Origin: Curtobacterium sp. MCPF17_002
GTDB lineage: Bacteria > Actinomycetota > Actinomycetes > Actinomycetales > Microbacteriaceae
Reading direction: 5' to 3'
NCBI RefSeq assembly: GCF_003234115.2
Contig: NZ_CP126251.1
Span: forward strand, 2,542,001 to 2,606,000
Length of the DNA stretch: 64,000 nt
The notes below the pieces were generated by a model. That model worked only from the letters and a program-made list of their open reading frames with translations. It had not been told where the DNA came from and did not search any database. This document shows positions 1 through 7,927 of this stretch, piece after piece; within the stretch, counting starts at the first letter, position 1; each line of letters begins with the position of its first letter. The translations under genes were made by a program, and so were the position numbers.

Positions 1-177
1 CTCCGGATCGCCGACACGAACTTCGGCACCGGCAAGTACTTCATCAACGTGTCGATGATGGACTCCGCGGGACGGCACCTCCACGACCTGCCCGAGTGCG
101 ACTCGTTCGAGGTCCCCTCGTTCGGCGACGCCGTCGGCAGCGTCTACGCGAAGCCCTCCATCGAGGAGCTCGACTGA
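1..177 (+). CDS. C-terminal end of a Wzt-type polysaccharide ABC transporter ATPase (partial)
   Basis: The frame is open from the window edge and ends at TGA 175-177, giving the last 58 residues of a protein. The pattern, a beta-rich stretch containing NFGTGKYFINVSMMDS, then CDSFEV and a final GSVYAKP, resembles the C-terminal carbohydrate-binding domain of Wzt proteins. In that family this domain recognises the finished glycan so that the Wzm/Wzt transporter can export it. The ATPase domain lies outside the window. Placement at the head of a run of glycosyltransferase genes supports the call. A different beta-sandwich domain cannot be excluded from so short a fragment. Confidence 0.55.
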   Translation, partial: LRIADTNFGTGKYFINVSMMDSAGRHLHDLPECDSFEVPSFGDAVGSVYAKPSIEELD

Positions 178-1247
178 CCCCGACGGGCGACGCCACCCGC
201 ACCGCGGTCGTCGTCGTCAACTGGAACCGCGCCGACCTCACCACCCGTGCGGTGCGCGCCGTCCTCGACGACGGCGCGGCCGACCAGGTGATCGTGGTCG
301 ACAACGGCTCCACCGACGACTCCGTGACGGTGCTCCGGCGTGACCTGCCGGAGGCCACGGTGCTCGCGCGGGACACCAACGGCGGGTTCGCGGTCGGGGC
401 GAACGCCGGCATCCGGCACACGGACGCCGAGATCGTCGTCCTGCTCAACAACGACGCCGAGCCCGCTCCCGGGTTCGTCGCGGCCCTCCGCGACCACCTC
501 GTCGCCGCCCCTGCGGCCGTCGCAGCGGTGACGGGCCGCATCGTGCTCGCCGGACGCTGGTCGCGCCTCCAGGCCGGAACCCCGGCAGCCGACGGTCGTG
601 CACGGCGCGACGACGACAGCCGGACACCCGACGGACGCGCGCTGCGCGACCACGACGGCCACCTCTGGGTGCCGTCGCCGGACGGCGAGGTCCGGCTCAA
701 CTCGACGGGCGTCCGCATCGACCGTGACGGCAACGGCATGGACCGCGACTGGTTCGCCCCGGCCGACCGCGTCGCCGACACCGCCGTCTTCGGCTTCTCC
801 GGCGGCGCGTCCGCGCTCCGCCGCGCCGCACTCGACGACGTCGGACTGCTCGATGAGTCCTTCTTCATGTACTACGAGGACACCGAACTCGCCTGGCGGC
901 TCCGTCGCCGCGGCTGGCGCGTCGAGTACGCGGCCGACGCGGTGGTCGTGCACGACCACTCGGCGTCCTCCGGCGTCCGGAGTGACCTCTTCGTCTTCCG
1001 CAACGCGCGGAACCGGCTGGTCGTCGCCCTCTGGCACGCGCCGTGGCCGACGGTGCTCCGGGCCGCCGCACGCACCCTGGCACGCGGCCTGCGCGGACTG
1101 GCCGACGGTCCCACCCGCCGGGAGGCGCGGCTCGTCCTGGCAGCGCTGGCCGACGCGGTCGGACACCTCCCCGCGCACCTCGCGCACCGCGCCCGACAGT
1201 CGCGGGTCGCGTCGGTCCCACGCCGTGCCGTGGACCCGAGCGCATGA
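174..1247 (+). CDS. GT2 family glycosyltransferase (rhamnosyltransferase-like)
   Basis: About 357 residues with a GT-A fold: VVVVNWNRADLT at the N-terminus, VVDNGSTDDS, the metal-binding NNDAEP motif, and the acceptor-side GLLDESFFMYYEDTELAWRL block. It probably adds a sugar to a lipid-linked polysaccharide precursor at the cytoplasmic membrane. The start is a decision: the frame contains only GTG 96 (82-bp overlap with the upstream gene) and CTG 174. CTG overlaps the upstream stop as CTGA and has GAGGAG at 163-168, five bases away, so I choose CTG. Around residues 125-150 there is extra sequence relative to relatives I know, carrying the CGCGCCTCCAG repeat motif. Confidence 0.85.
   Translation: MTPTGDATRTAVVVVNWNRADLTTRAVRAVLDDGAADQVIVVDNGSTDDSVTVLRRDLPEATVLARDTNGGFAVGANAGIRHTDAEIVVLLNNDAEPAPGFVAALRDHLVAAPAAVAAVTGRIVLAGRWSRLQAGTPAADGRARRDDDSRTPDGRALRDHDGHLWVPSPDGEVRLNSTGVRIDRDGNGMDRDWFAPADRVADTAVFGFSGGASALRRAALDDVGLLDESFFMYYEDTELAWRLRRRGWRVEYAADAVVVHDHSASSGVRSDLFVFRNARNRLVVALWHAPWPTVLRAAARTLARGLRGLADGPTRREARLVLAALADAVGHLPAHLAHRARQSRVASVPRRAVDPSA
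562..577. repeat. Half copy of the CTGGAGGCGCG repeat, inside a GT2 gene
   Basis: CGCGCCTCCAGGCCGG lies in frame inside the glycosyltransferase gene. The same 11-base core (CGCGCCTCCAG or its complement) recurs at 5261-5271, 21938-21948, 25442-25452, 35750-35785 and 52304-52314, sometimes as a complete hairpin. Confidence 0.5.
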
Positions 1248-1321
1248 GCGGGTCGGGCTATCCTGGTCACTCCCCCGTCGACGGTCCCGGCCGCGGCGTC
1301 CCCGCACGGAAGGAACCACGC

Positions 1322-2500
1322 GTGCCGCAGCTCACCGTCCTCATCGACGGGACCGCGGTACCGGAGAACCTCGGCGGTGTCGGGCGCTACGTCGAAGGGG
1401 TCGTGTCGCACCTGACGGAACCGTCGCTCGACGTGCACCTCGTGGTCCGGCCGGTCCACGCCGCGCACTTCCGTGCGATCGCCCCGCACGTGCGCGTGCA
1501 CACGGCGCCGGCGTGGACGGAGTCCGTCCCACTGCGCTTCCTCTGGGAGCAGAGCGGGCTGCCCGCGCTCGGCCGACGACTCGGGGCCGCGGTGCTGCAC
1601 TCACCGCACTACACGTTCCCGTTCGCCTGGCACCGGGGTTCCGTCGTGACGCTCCACGACGCCACGTTCTTCTCCAACCCGGAGTGGCACTCGCGGCTCA
1701 AGCGCACGTTCTTCACGTGGTGGAGCCGCCGGTCGCTCCGCACCCGCCCCGTCGTGATCGTCCCGAGTGCCGCCACCGGGTCCGAGGCCGCACGGGTCGT
1801 CAGCGGCATCCGCGCCGACGTCCGCGTCGCGCCGCTCGGGGTCGACCGCACCCGGTTCCACGAGCCGAGCACCGCCGAGGTCGAGGACGCCCGGATCGCC
1901 GCCGGCCTGCCCGACGACGCCGCGTGGATCGCGTTCCTCGGCACGATCGAGCCGCGCAAGAACGTCACCGCGCTGCTCGACGCCTACGCCGCCGTCCGGG
2001 GCGCCCGCGACGCCACCGGCTCCCCCACGCCGTGGCTCGTGCTCTCCGGCGCCCGCGGCTGGGACGACGAGGCGATCGAGCGGCTCGACGCCCTGCAGGA
2101 CGCGGACCACGTCGTCGAGGCCGGCTACCTGCCGCTCGAGGACCTCTCCGGTTTCCTCGGCGGCGCGGAGTTCGTCGTCTACCCCTCGCTCGGCGAGGGC
2201 TTCGGCCTGCCGGTCGTCGAGGCGATGGCGACCGGCGCGTGCGTCCTCACCACCCGGCGCCTGTCGCTGCCCGAGGTCGGCGGGGACGCGGCCGTCTACG
2301 CGGAGCCCGACGCGTCGGCGCTGGCCGCGGCGATCGCGCAGCTGCTCGACGAGCCCTCGACCGTGTCCTCGCACCGTGCCGCCGCGCTCCGGCGCGCCGA
2401 GGACTTCACGTGGGACGCCACCGCGGCCGTGCACGTCGCCGCGTACCAGGACGCCGCAGGTGGGACTCCTGCCGGCCGTGGCGCCGGGGGTGCCCGATGA
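1322..2500 (+). CDS. GT4 family glycosyltransferase (GT-B fold)
   Basis: 392 residues. The N-terminal GGVGRYVEGVV loop binds the acceptor side; LGTIEPRKNVTALLDAYA and YPSLGEGFGLPVVEAMATG are the nucleotide-sugar-binding motifs of the C-terminal Rossmann domain, including the EX7E-type glutamates. It would transfer a sugar from a nucleotide donor during surface polysaccharide assembly. GTG 1322 is chosen because GGAAGGAA at 1308-1315 is a strong ribosome binding site at the right distance and the GT4 domain starts directly after it. The stop overlaps the next gene (ATGA at 2497-2500), so the two are translationally coupled. The donor sugar cannot be read from the sequence. Confidence 0.9.
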   Translation: MPQLTVLIDGTAVPENLGGVGRYVEGVVSHLTEPSLDVHLVVRPVHAAHFRAIAPHVRVHTAPAWTESVPLRFLWEQSGLPALGRRLGAAVLHSPHYTFPFAWHRGSVVTLHDATFFSNPEWHSRLKRTFFTWWSRRSLRTRPVVIVPSAATGSEAARVVSGIRADVRVAPLGVDRTRFHEPSTAEVEDARIAAGLPDDAAWIAFLGTIEPRKNVTALLDAYAAVRGARDATGSPTPWLVLSGARGWDDEAIERLDALQDADHVVEAGYLPLEDLSGFLGGAEFVVYPSLGEGFGLPVVEAMATGACVLTTRRLSLPEVGGDAAVYAEPDASALAAAIAQLLDEPSTVSSHRAAALRRAEDFTWDATAAVHVAAYQDAAGGTPAGRGAGGAR

Positions 2501-3351
2501 CCCGCGTCGCGGTGCTGACCGTCACCTACAACACCGGTGAGACGATCCGGCCGTTCCTCGCGAGCATCGAGGCCGCATCGTCCTCACCGGTCGCCGTCGT
2601 CATCGCCGACAACGGGTCCGCCGACATAGACGCACTCCGGGCGATCGGCGAGTCCTACGGGGCCGTCGTGGTGTCCTCCGGCGGCAACCGCGGGTACGGC
2701 GGCGGGATCGACGCCGCACTCGCCGCGCTCGACGACGTCCTGCCCGACGTCCGTCCGGAGTTCCTGCTCGTCACGAACCCCGACGTCGTCCTCGAGCCGG
2801 GCTCGATCGACGAGCTCGTCGCCGCCGCCGACCGCCTGCCCGACGGCGGGTCGTTCGGTCCGCGGATCCTCGACGACCAGGGCGAGACCTACCCGTCGGC
2901 CCGGCGGCTCCCCTCGCTCCGCACCGGCCTCGGCCACGCGGCGTTCTCCCGCTTCTGGCCGGCGAACCCCTGGAGCCAGCGGTACTGGTCGACCACGCAG
3001 GTCGTCGAGCGTGAGGCCGGCTGGCTCTCCGGTGCGTGCTTCCTCATCCGCACCGACCTGTTCCGGCAGCTCGGGGGCTTCGACGAGTCGTACTTCATGT
3101 ACTTCGAGGACGTCGACCTCGGGCAGCGCGTCGGGCTCGCCGGGCACGCGAACCTCTACGTGCCGACCGCCGTGGTCACGCACACCGGGGCCCACTCGAC
3201 GTCGTCGAACCGGCGCCGGATGGAGATCGAGCACCACCGGAGCGCCTACCGGTTCCTGTCGCGGAAGTACCGGGCGTGGTGGCTGTGGCCGCTCCGGCTC
3301 GTGCTGCGCTTCGGCCTGGCCGTCCGTGCCCGCTGGGTGACGCGCAAGTAG
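2497..3351 (+). CDS. wbbL: WbbL-type rhamnosyltransferase
   Basis: 284 residues, GT2 family. The order of blocks is that of mycobacterial WbbL: TVTYNTGETIRPFLASI, ADNGSADID, TNPDVVLEPGSID, YPSARRLPSLRTGL, FWPANPW, GWLSGACFLIRTDLF, GFDESYFMYFEDVDLG and a basic C-terminus. WbbL transfers rhamnose from dTDP-L-rhamnose to decaprenyl-diphosphate-GlcNAc; in mycobacteria this builds the arabinogalactan linker. Outside that group the product is likely a rhamnose-containing wall glycan, an inference supported by all four rml genes within 10 kb. The gene overlaps the preceding GT4 by four bases. Confidence 0.9.
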   Translation: MTRVAVLTVTYNTGETIRPFLASIEAASSSPVAVVIADNGSADIDALRAIGESYGAVVVSSGGNRGYGGGIDAALAALDDVLPDVRPEFLLVTNPDVVLEPGSIDELVAAADRLPDGGSFGPRILDDQGETYPSARRLPSLRTGLGHAAFSRFWPANPWSQRYWSTTQVVEREAGWLSGACFLIRTDLFRQLGGFDESYFMYFEDVDLGQRVGLAGHANLYVPTAVVTHTGAHSTSSNRRRMEIEHHRSAYRFLSRKYRAWWLWPLRLVLRFGLAVRARWVTRK

Positions 3352-3411
3352 CTCGGGCGGGTGGTGCGGGCGCCGAGTGCGGGCGCGGTCCGTCGTCGGC
3401 GCGCGTGCCGC

Positions 3412-3473
3412 CGCACAACCGAAGTCATCGCGAACCGTGCGATCGCGCGGTTCGGCGGAACTGTGGTTGTGCG
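3412..3473. repeat. 62-bp palindromic repeat, copy A
   Basis: The arms start CGCACAACC and end GGTTGTGCG. The 30-bp arms pair imperfectly around a two-base centre. Two further copies of exactly the same length occur at 38012-38073 and 39142-39203. This copy lies between convergent genes and may double as a transcription terminator. Confidence 0.8.
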
Positions 3474-3507
3474 CAGCTCCCGCGGGTCCGGCTCGGAGTC
3501 GCGCCGG

Positions 3508-5343
3508 TCAGGAGCGCAGGCGGCTGCGCTCGGCGCGTGCGGCGTCGAGCAGGACCCGGGCGCGGGCGTCGAACGAGTGCTCGGCGGCGATCCGGGTCGC
3601 GATCGCCGTGCGCTCCGCCGGCGACGGCCACGGGCGCGCTGGATCGAGCAGGGTGGCGAGCTCGTGCCGCGACGCGGCGACCGCCACCGTGGGGACGTCG
3701 AGCACGTCGGCGAGCCCGGCGACCACGTCCGTGACGACGACGCCCCCGGACGCCAGCACGTCGAACACCCGGTTCGACACGAAGCCGCCCGCCGCCATGT
3801 CCGGCCAGTGGTCGTTCAGCACCACCCGGGCCGACGCGTAGGCCCGGGCGACCTCGTCGCGCGACAGCGACGGCGACCCGAGCGACGACGACGGCACGAG
3901 CGACTCCCAGCCCGGACCGTGCACCCGGAGGTCGGCCCCGAGTGCGACGGCGTCGGCCACCACCGGGCGAGACGCTCCGCGGGTGGACCCGACGAAGACC
4001 ACGTGCCCGGCGTCCTCGGTCGTCGCGGAGGCCGCCGCCGGCCGGAACACCGTCGGGTCCGTCGCCTGCAACAGGGTGCGCACCGGCACGCCGGAGCGCT
4101 CCGCGGCATCGGCGGCCCACACCGGACCGGCCGCGAACGCCCGGTCGAACGACCGGAGCTCGGTGTCGGTGACGTCGTCCGGGTGGCTGATCACCCAGAG
4201 CAGGTTCACCGAGGCCGGGTTCGGCGGCACCCGGTCGAGGCCGCGGATCACGAGGGTGACGTCGTCGGTGCCGTCGTCGTCGCGCACGTGGGCGTCCCGC
4301 CGGTCGATCCGGACGTGTTGGCCGAGCCGCTCCAGCGCCCCGGCGAGCTCGGCGGCGAAGTGCACGTCGCCCCAGCCGTCGCCCTCGGGTCCGGCGGGTG
4401 CGGCGATCTTGATCGACCACGCCAGCTGGCCACCGGGGTCCGACGACCGCTTCGTCGGCGACACCGGCCGTGCACCCCACGGCGGCAGTGGTGGACCGGC
4501 GACCACGTCGGACCCGAGCCGGCCGGCGGTCATCCGGGCCCGGTCACGCCACCGCACGACGACGTCGACCGTCGCCTGGTCCACGGTGCGGCCGGGCTCG
4601 ACGACCCGGACGACGTCGCCCACGTCACGGGTGCGGACCGCCGTCTCGATCGCCTCGGCGGCAGACGCGGTCCAGGCGGTCAGGGTCGTGCGTTCGTCCG
4701 GGAGGCACGGGGCCGGCACGACCGCCCACTGCGGCATCGTGACCACCGGCTGATCCGCACCGAACACGAGGTCGTCCGGCGTGGCGGCCCGGTCGTCGGA
4801 CCACGGCAGGGCTCCCGGGCGCAGGAGGCGTGCCCCGTTCCGCCATGCGCCGTCGGCGGTGCGGACACGGGCCGTCGTCGGTCGTCCGACGTCGCGGGCG
4901 AACGCGACGAGCGCGCCGGCACCGAGCTCGACCGAGGTGTCGACGACGACGAGCGTCCGCCCGACCCCGGGCGCGACGCCCGCGTTGATCGCCGAACCGA
5001 GACCGTCGACCGGGTCCGACCGGACCCAGGGCAGGCGCGGGTCGAAGGCGTCCCGGGGTGCGGCGTCCGCGACGTAGCTGACGACACGCACGTCGGCGTC
5101 GACGCCGAAGGCCAGCTGGGCGGTGTCCACGAGTCGGGGAACCTCGGCGTGCCGGTCCGACCGTGTGGTGACGACCACGGTGACCGCGCGGTCGAGGTGC
5201 GGCAGGGGGCCGTCGAACCCGGCCACGCGCACGGCCGGCGGCGGCGTCACCGACGCGGGGCGCGCCTCCAGGCCGGACACCGGACCGGCGGACGCGCCGT
5301 CGCGACGGCGACGTCCACCGAGCCAGCGCGGGACCGACGCCAC
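3508..5343 (-). CDS. Two-domain glycosyltransferase-like protein
   Basis: 611 residues from GTG 5343. Residues about 40-230 look like a degenerate GT-A domain (VTVVVTTRSDRH, a DTSVELGAG block in the DXD region). Residues about 300-611 resemble a CgeB/glyco_trans_1_2 GT-B domain, with INLLWVISHP-like strands, VVFVGSTRG, and VLNDHWPDMAAGGFVSNRVFDVLASGGVVVTD near the end. It probably acts in the same polysaccharide pathway. The stop lies 157 bp from wbbL in convergent orientation. The start is seven bases downstream of the rmlA stop, so it is probably co-transcribed with rmlC and rmlA. A half copy of the CGCGCCTCCAG repeat (5261-5276) lies in its N-terminal coding region. Confidence 0.75.
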   Translation of the reverse strand: MASVPRWLGGRRRRDGASAGPVSGLEARPASVTPPPAVRVAGFDGPLPHLDRAVTVVVTTRSDRHAEVPRLVDTAQLAFGVDADVRVVSYVADAAPRDAFDPRLPWVRSDPVDGLGSAINAGVAPGVGRTLVVVDTSVELGAGALVAFARDVGRPTTARVRTADGAWRNGARLLRPGALPWSDDRAATPDDLVFGADQPVVTMPQWAVVPAPCLPDERTTLTAWTASAAEAIETAVRTRDVGDVVRVVEPGRTVDQATVDVVVRWRDRARMTAGRLGSDVVAGPPLPPWGARPVSPTKRSSDPGGQLAWSIKIAAPAGPEGDGWGDVHFAAELAGALERLGQHVRIDRRDAHVRDDDGTDDVTLVIRGLDRVPPNPASVNLLWVISHPDDVTDTELRSFDRAFAAGPVWAADAAERSGVPVRTLLQATDPTVFRPAAASATTEDAGHVVFVGSTRGASRPVVADAVALGADLRVHGPGWESLVPSSSLGSPSLSRDEVARAYASARVVLNDHWPDMAAGGFVSNRVFDVLASGGVVVTDVVAGLADVLDVPTVAVAASRHELATLLDPARPWPSPAERTAIATRIAAEHSFDARARVLLDAARAERSRLRS

Positions 5344-5350
5344 GGGCGGA

Positions 5351-6214
5351 TCAGGCGGCGAGCAGTCGCTGCAGGTACACGCCGTAGCCGCCCTTGACGA
5401 GCGGTGCGGCGAGGTCGGCGAGCTGTGCGTCGTCGATCCAGCCGTTGCGCCAGGCGATCTCCTCGATGCAGCCGATCTTGAAGCCCTGACGGTCCTCGAT
5501 GACCTTCACGTACTCCGACGCCTGCATCATCGACTCGAACGTGCCGGTGTCGAGCCAGGCGGTCCCGCGGTCGAGGACCTGGACGCCGAGTTCCCCCGCC
5601 TCGAGGTAGCGCTCGTTGACGGTCGAGATCTCGAGCTCGCCACGGGCGCTCGGCTCGATCGTCTTCGCGATCTCGATGACCTTGTTGTCGTAGAAGTACA
5701 GGCCGGGAACGGCGTAGTTCGACTTCGGCTCGGTCGGCTTCTCCTCGATGGAGACCGCGGAGAAGGCGTCGTCGAACTCGACGACGCCGTACGCCTTCGG
5801 GTCGGCCACGTGGTACGCGAAGATCGTCGCGCCGTCGACCTCGGTGTTCTTCCGGAGGTTCGTGCCGAGCCCCGTGCCGTGGAAGATGTTGTCGCCGAGG
5901 ACCAGGGCGACGCTGTCGTCGCCGATGAACTCCTCACCGATGACGAACGCCTGCGCCAGGCCGTCCGGGCTCGGCTGCACGGCGTACTGGATCTCCATGC
6001 CGAGGGCCGAGCCGTCGCCGAGCAGCGCCCGGAACTGGTCGTTGTACTCCGGCGTCGTGATGACGAGGACCTCGCGGATGCCCGCCATCATGAGGGTCGA
6101 CAGGGGGTAGTAGACCATCGGCTTGTCGTAGATCGGCATGAGCTGCTTGCTGATGCCCTTGGTGATCGGCCAGAGGCGCGTGCCGGAACCGCCGGCGAGG
6201 ATGATGCCCTTCAT
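5351..6214 (-). CDS. rmlA: Glucose-1-phosphate thymidylyltransferase RmlA
   Basis: 287 residues, the usual length. The nucleotidyltransferase signature [20 protein letters not shown] is at residues 8-27, followed by LGDNIFHG and [15 protein letters not shown]. It makes dTDP-glucose from glucose-1-phosphate and dTTP, the first step of dTDP-L-rhamnose synthesis, in the cytoplasm. It follows rmlC by 22 bp on the same strand. Confidence 0.97.
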   Translation of the reverse strand: MKGIILAGGSGTRLWPITKGISKQLMPIYDKPMVYYPLSTLMMAGIREVLVITTPEYNDQFRALLGDGSALGMEIQYAVQPSPDGLAQAFVIGEEFIGDDSVALVLGDNIFHGTGLGTNLRKNTEVDGATIFAYHVADPKAYGVVEFDDAFSAVSIEEKPTEPKSNYAVPGLYFYDNKVIEIAKTIEPSARGELEISTVNERYLEAGELGVQVLDRGTAWLDTGTFESMMQASEYVKVIEDRQGFKIGCIEEIAWRNGWIDDAQLADLAAPLVKGGYGVYLQRLLAA

Positions 6215-6236
6215 CGGGATCGTCTTCCTTCGTTCG

Positions 6237-6845
6237 TTACTTGTTCGTGCGGAGGGACTCGGTGTAGGCGACGCACTCCTCGTACGTCGGCAGCAGCCCC
6301 TGTGCGGCGGCTTCCTCGAGCGTCGGCGCGGTGGTGTCCTTCTCGGAGAGGACGGGCTCGCCGAGTCCGTCCGGCAGGGTGAGCCCCACGGTCGGGTCGA
6401 GGATGGTGATCCCCTTCTCGCGCTCCGGGTCGTAGTGGGCGCTCACGAGGTAGTTCACGGTCGACTGGTCCTCGAGCGCGACGATCGCGTGGCCGAGACC
6501 CTCGGACAGGTAGACGGCCTTGCGGTCGACGTCGTCGATCCGGACCGAGTCCCACTGCCCGAACGTCGGCGAGCCGACGCGGATGTCGATGATGTAGTCG
6601 ATGAACGCGCCACGGACGGCGGTCACGTACTTGGCCTGGCTCGGCGCGACGAGGGCGTAGTGGATGCCCCGGGCGACACCGGCCGCGGAGATCGACATGT
6701 TCACCTGACGGAGGTCAAGCGGGTGACCGACGGTCTGCTCGAGGACGTCGGCCCGGTACGCCTCGAGGAATGCTCCTCGTGCGTCGCCGTGCTGGACGGG
6801 CGTGAACTCCCACGCGCCGGGGATCTTCAGTTCGCGGATCTGCAC
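6237..6845 (-). CDS. rmlC: dTDP-4-dehydrorhamnose 3,5-epimerase RmlC
   Basis: 202 residues, cupin fold. Typical motifs are [40 protein letters not shown] (which holds the catalytic His) and [15 protein letters not shown]. It epimerises dTDP-4-keto-6-deoxyglucose at C3 and C5. The GTG start at 6845 lies six bases downstream of a TAGGCT -10 box, which predicts a leaderless mRNA and supports this start. It is first in the rmlC-rmlA-GT transcript and divergent from the GT2 gene at 6986. Confidence 0.96.
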   Translation of the reverse strand: MQIRELKIPGAWEFTPVQHGDARGAFLEAYRADVLEQTVGHPLDLRQVNMSISAAGVARGIHYALVAPSQAKYVTAVRGAFIDYIIDIRVGSPTFGQWDSVRIDDVDRKAVYLSEGLGHAIVALEDQSTVNYLVSAHYDPEREKGITILDPTVGLTLPDGLGEPVLSEKDTTAPTLEEAAAQGLLPTYEECVAYTESLRTNK

Positions 6846-6851
6846 CGGAGC

Positions 6852-6857
6852 AGCCTA
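6852..6857 (-). promoter_or_regulatory. -10 box for leaderless rmlC transcript
   Basis: TAGGCT on the minus strand, six bases before the rmlC GTG. The spacing matches the TANNNT-N6-start pattern of actinobacterial leaderless genes. No clear -35 box is visible. Confidence 0.5.
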
Positions 6858-6864
6858 GCAAGCC

Positions 6865-6880
6865 GTGTGGTACACCACAC
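6865..6880. promoter_or_regulatory. Possible operator between divergent promoters
   Basis: GTGTGGTACACCACAC has 7-bp inverted arms around a 2-bp centre. It sits just upstream of the rmlC -10 box in the divergent region, where a regulator could control both directions. Confidence 0.35.
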
Positions 6881-6929
6881 ATCGGGAGCGACACGGGGAC
6901 CCTCGGCGGTACCGGACACCCCGGTCGCG

Positions 6930-6935
6930 TAGGCT
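6930..6935 (+). promoter_or_regulatory. Candidate -10 box for the GT2/YfhO pair
   Basis: TAGGCT lies 50 bp before GTG 6986, giving a leader of about 45 nt. There is no convincing -35 box. Confidence 0.3.
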
Positions 6936-6985
6936 GTGCTGGTTTCGAGCACGTGCCGACTCCCTGAAACGAGACACCGCGACCC

Positions 6986-7927
6986 GTGAAGCTATTCGTC
7001 CAGATCCCCTGCCTCAACGAGGAGAACACCCTCGCCAGCGTCATCGACTCGATCCCGCGCCAGATCGACGGCATCGACGAGATCGAGATCCTGGTGATCA
7101 ACGACGGCAGCACCGACCGCACGGTCGAGGTCGCCAAGGAGCACGGCGTCAAGCACTTCGTGCACCACACCACGAACATGGGGCTCGCGCGTTCGTTCCG
7201 GGACGGCGTCGACTACGCGCTGCTGCACGGCGCCGACATCGTCGTGAACACCGACGGTGACAACCAGTACCCGCAGTCGCAGATCACCGAGCTCGTCCAG
7301 CCGATCCTCCGCAAGGAAGCGGAGATCGTCATCGGCGACCGGCAGACCCGGACGATCGAGCACTTCTCCGGCTTCAAGAAGCTCATGCAGCGCTTCGGCT
7401 CCTGGGTCGCGTCCCGTGCCGCCGGGCTCGACCTGCCCGACGCCGCGAGCGGGTTCCGCGCCTACTCGAAGTACTCGCTCATCCGGCTCAACATCGTCAC
7501 GCGCTTCAGCTACTGCATGGAGACCATCGTGCAGGCCGGCTACAAGCGGCTCGCGATCGCGTCGATCCCGATCACGACCAACCCGAAGACCCGCGAGTCC
7601 CGGCTGTTCAAGAACATCTGGCAGCACATGTTCCAGTCCGGCTCGGCGATCGCCCGGGTGTACCTCATGTACCGGCCGATGGCGCTGTTCCTCTGGGTCG
7701 CGGCCGTCCTCGGTGTCCTGGGCCTCTGGCCGCTCGTCCGCTACCTCGTGCTCCTCGCGATGCAGACCGGCGGCAACCACCTGCAGTCGATCATCCTCGG
7801 GGTGGTCCTCCTCATCACGGCGGTGCTCGCGATCGTGATCGGCGTCGTCGCGGACCTGACCCGGTTGAACCGCACCCTCGCCGAGGAGCAGCTCGACCTG
7901 CAGAAGCTGCAGCGGTATGGCGACTGA
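6986..7927 (+). CDS. Polyprenyl-phosphate GT2 with C-terminal membrane helices
   Basis: 313 residues. The GT-A domain is of the dolichol-phosphate-mannose-synthase type: IPCLNEENTL, INDGSTDRT, NTDGDNQYP (DXD) and ASGFRAYSKYSL. Two membrane helices follow at about residues 230-255 and 265-290. Proteins of this build (CsbB, GtrB) charge polyprenyl-phosphate with a sugar on the inner face of the membrane. The last codons overlap the YfhO gene by 11 bp, so the two products are probably partners: this enzyme makes the lipid-linked sugar and the YfhO protein uses it outside. Confidence 0.88.
   Translation: MKLFVQIPCLNEENTLASVIDSIPRQIDGIDEIEILVINDGSTDRTVEVAKEHGVKHFVHHTTNMGLARSFRDGVDYALLHGADIVVNTDGDNQYPQSQITELVQPILRKEAEIVIGDRQTRTIEHFSGFKKLMQRFGSWVASRAAGLDLPDAASGFRAYSKYSLIRLNIVTRFSYCMETIVQAGYKRLAIASIPITTNPKTRESRLFKNIWQHMFQSGSAIARVYLMYRPMALFLWVAAVLGVLGLWPLVRYLVLLAMQTGGNHLQSIILGVVLLITAVLAIVIGVVADLTRLNRTLAEEQLDLQKLQRYGD

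Noticed and set aside
96-173. GTG 96 as start of the first glycosyltransferase
   Set aside because: It would overlap the Wzt-like gene by 82 bp with an Arg-rich N-terminus; CTG 174 has a better ribosome binding site and overlap.
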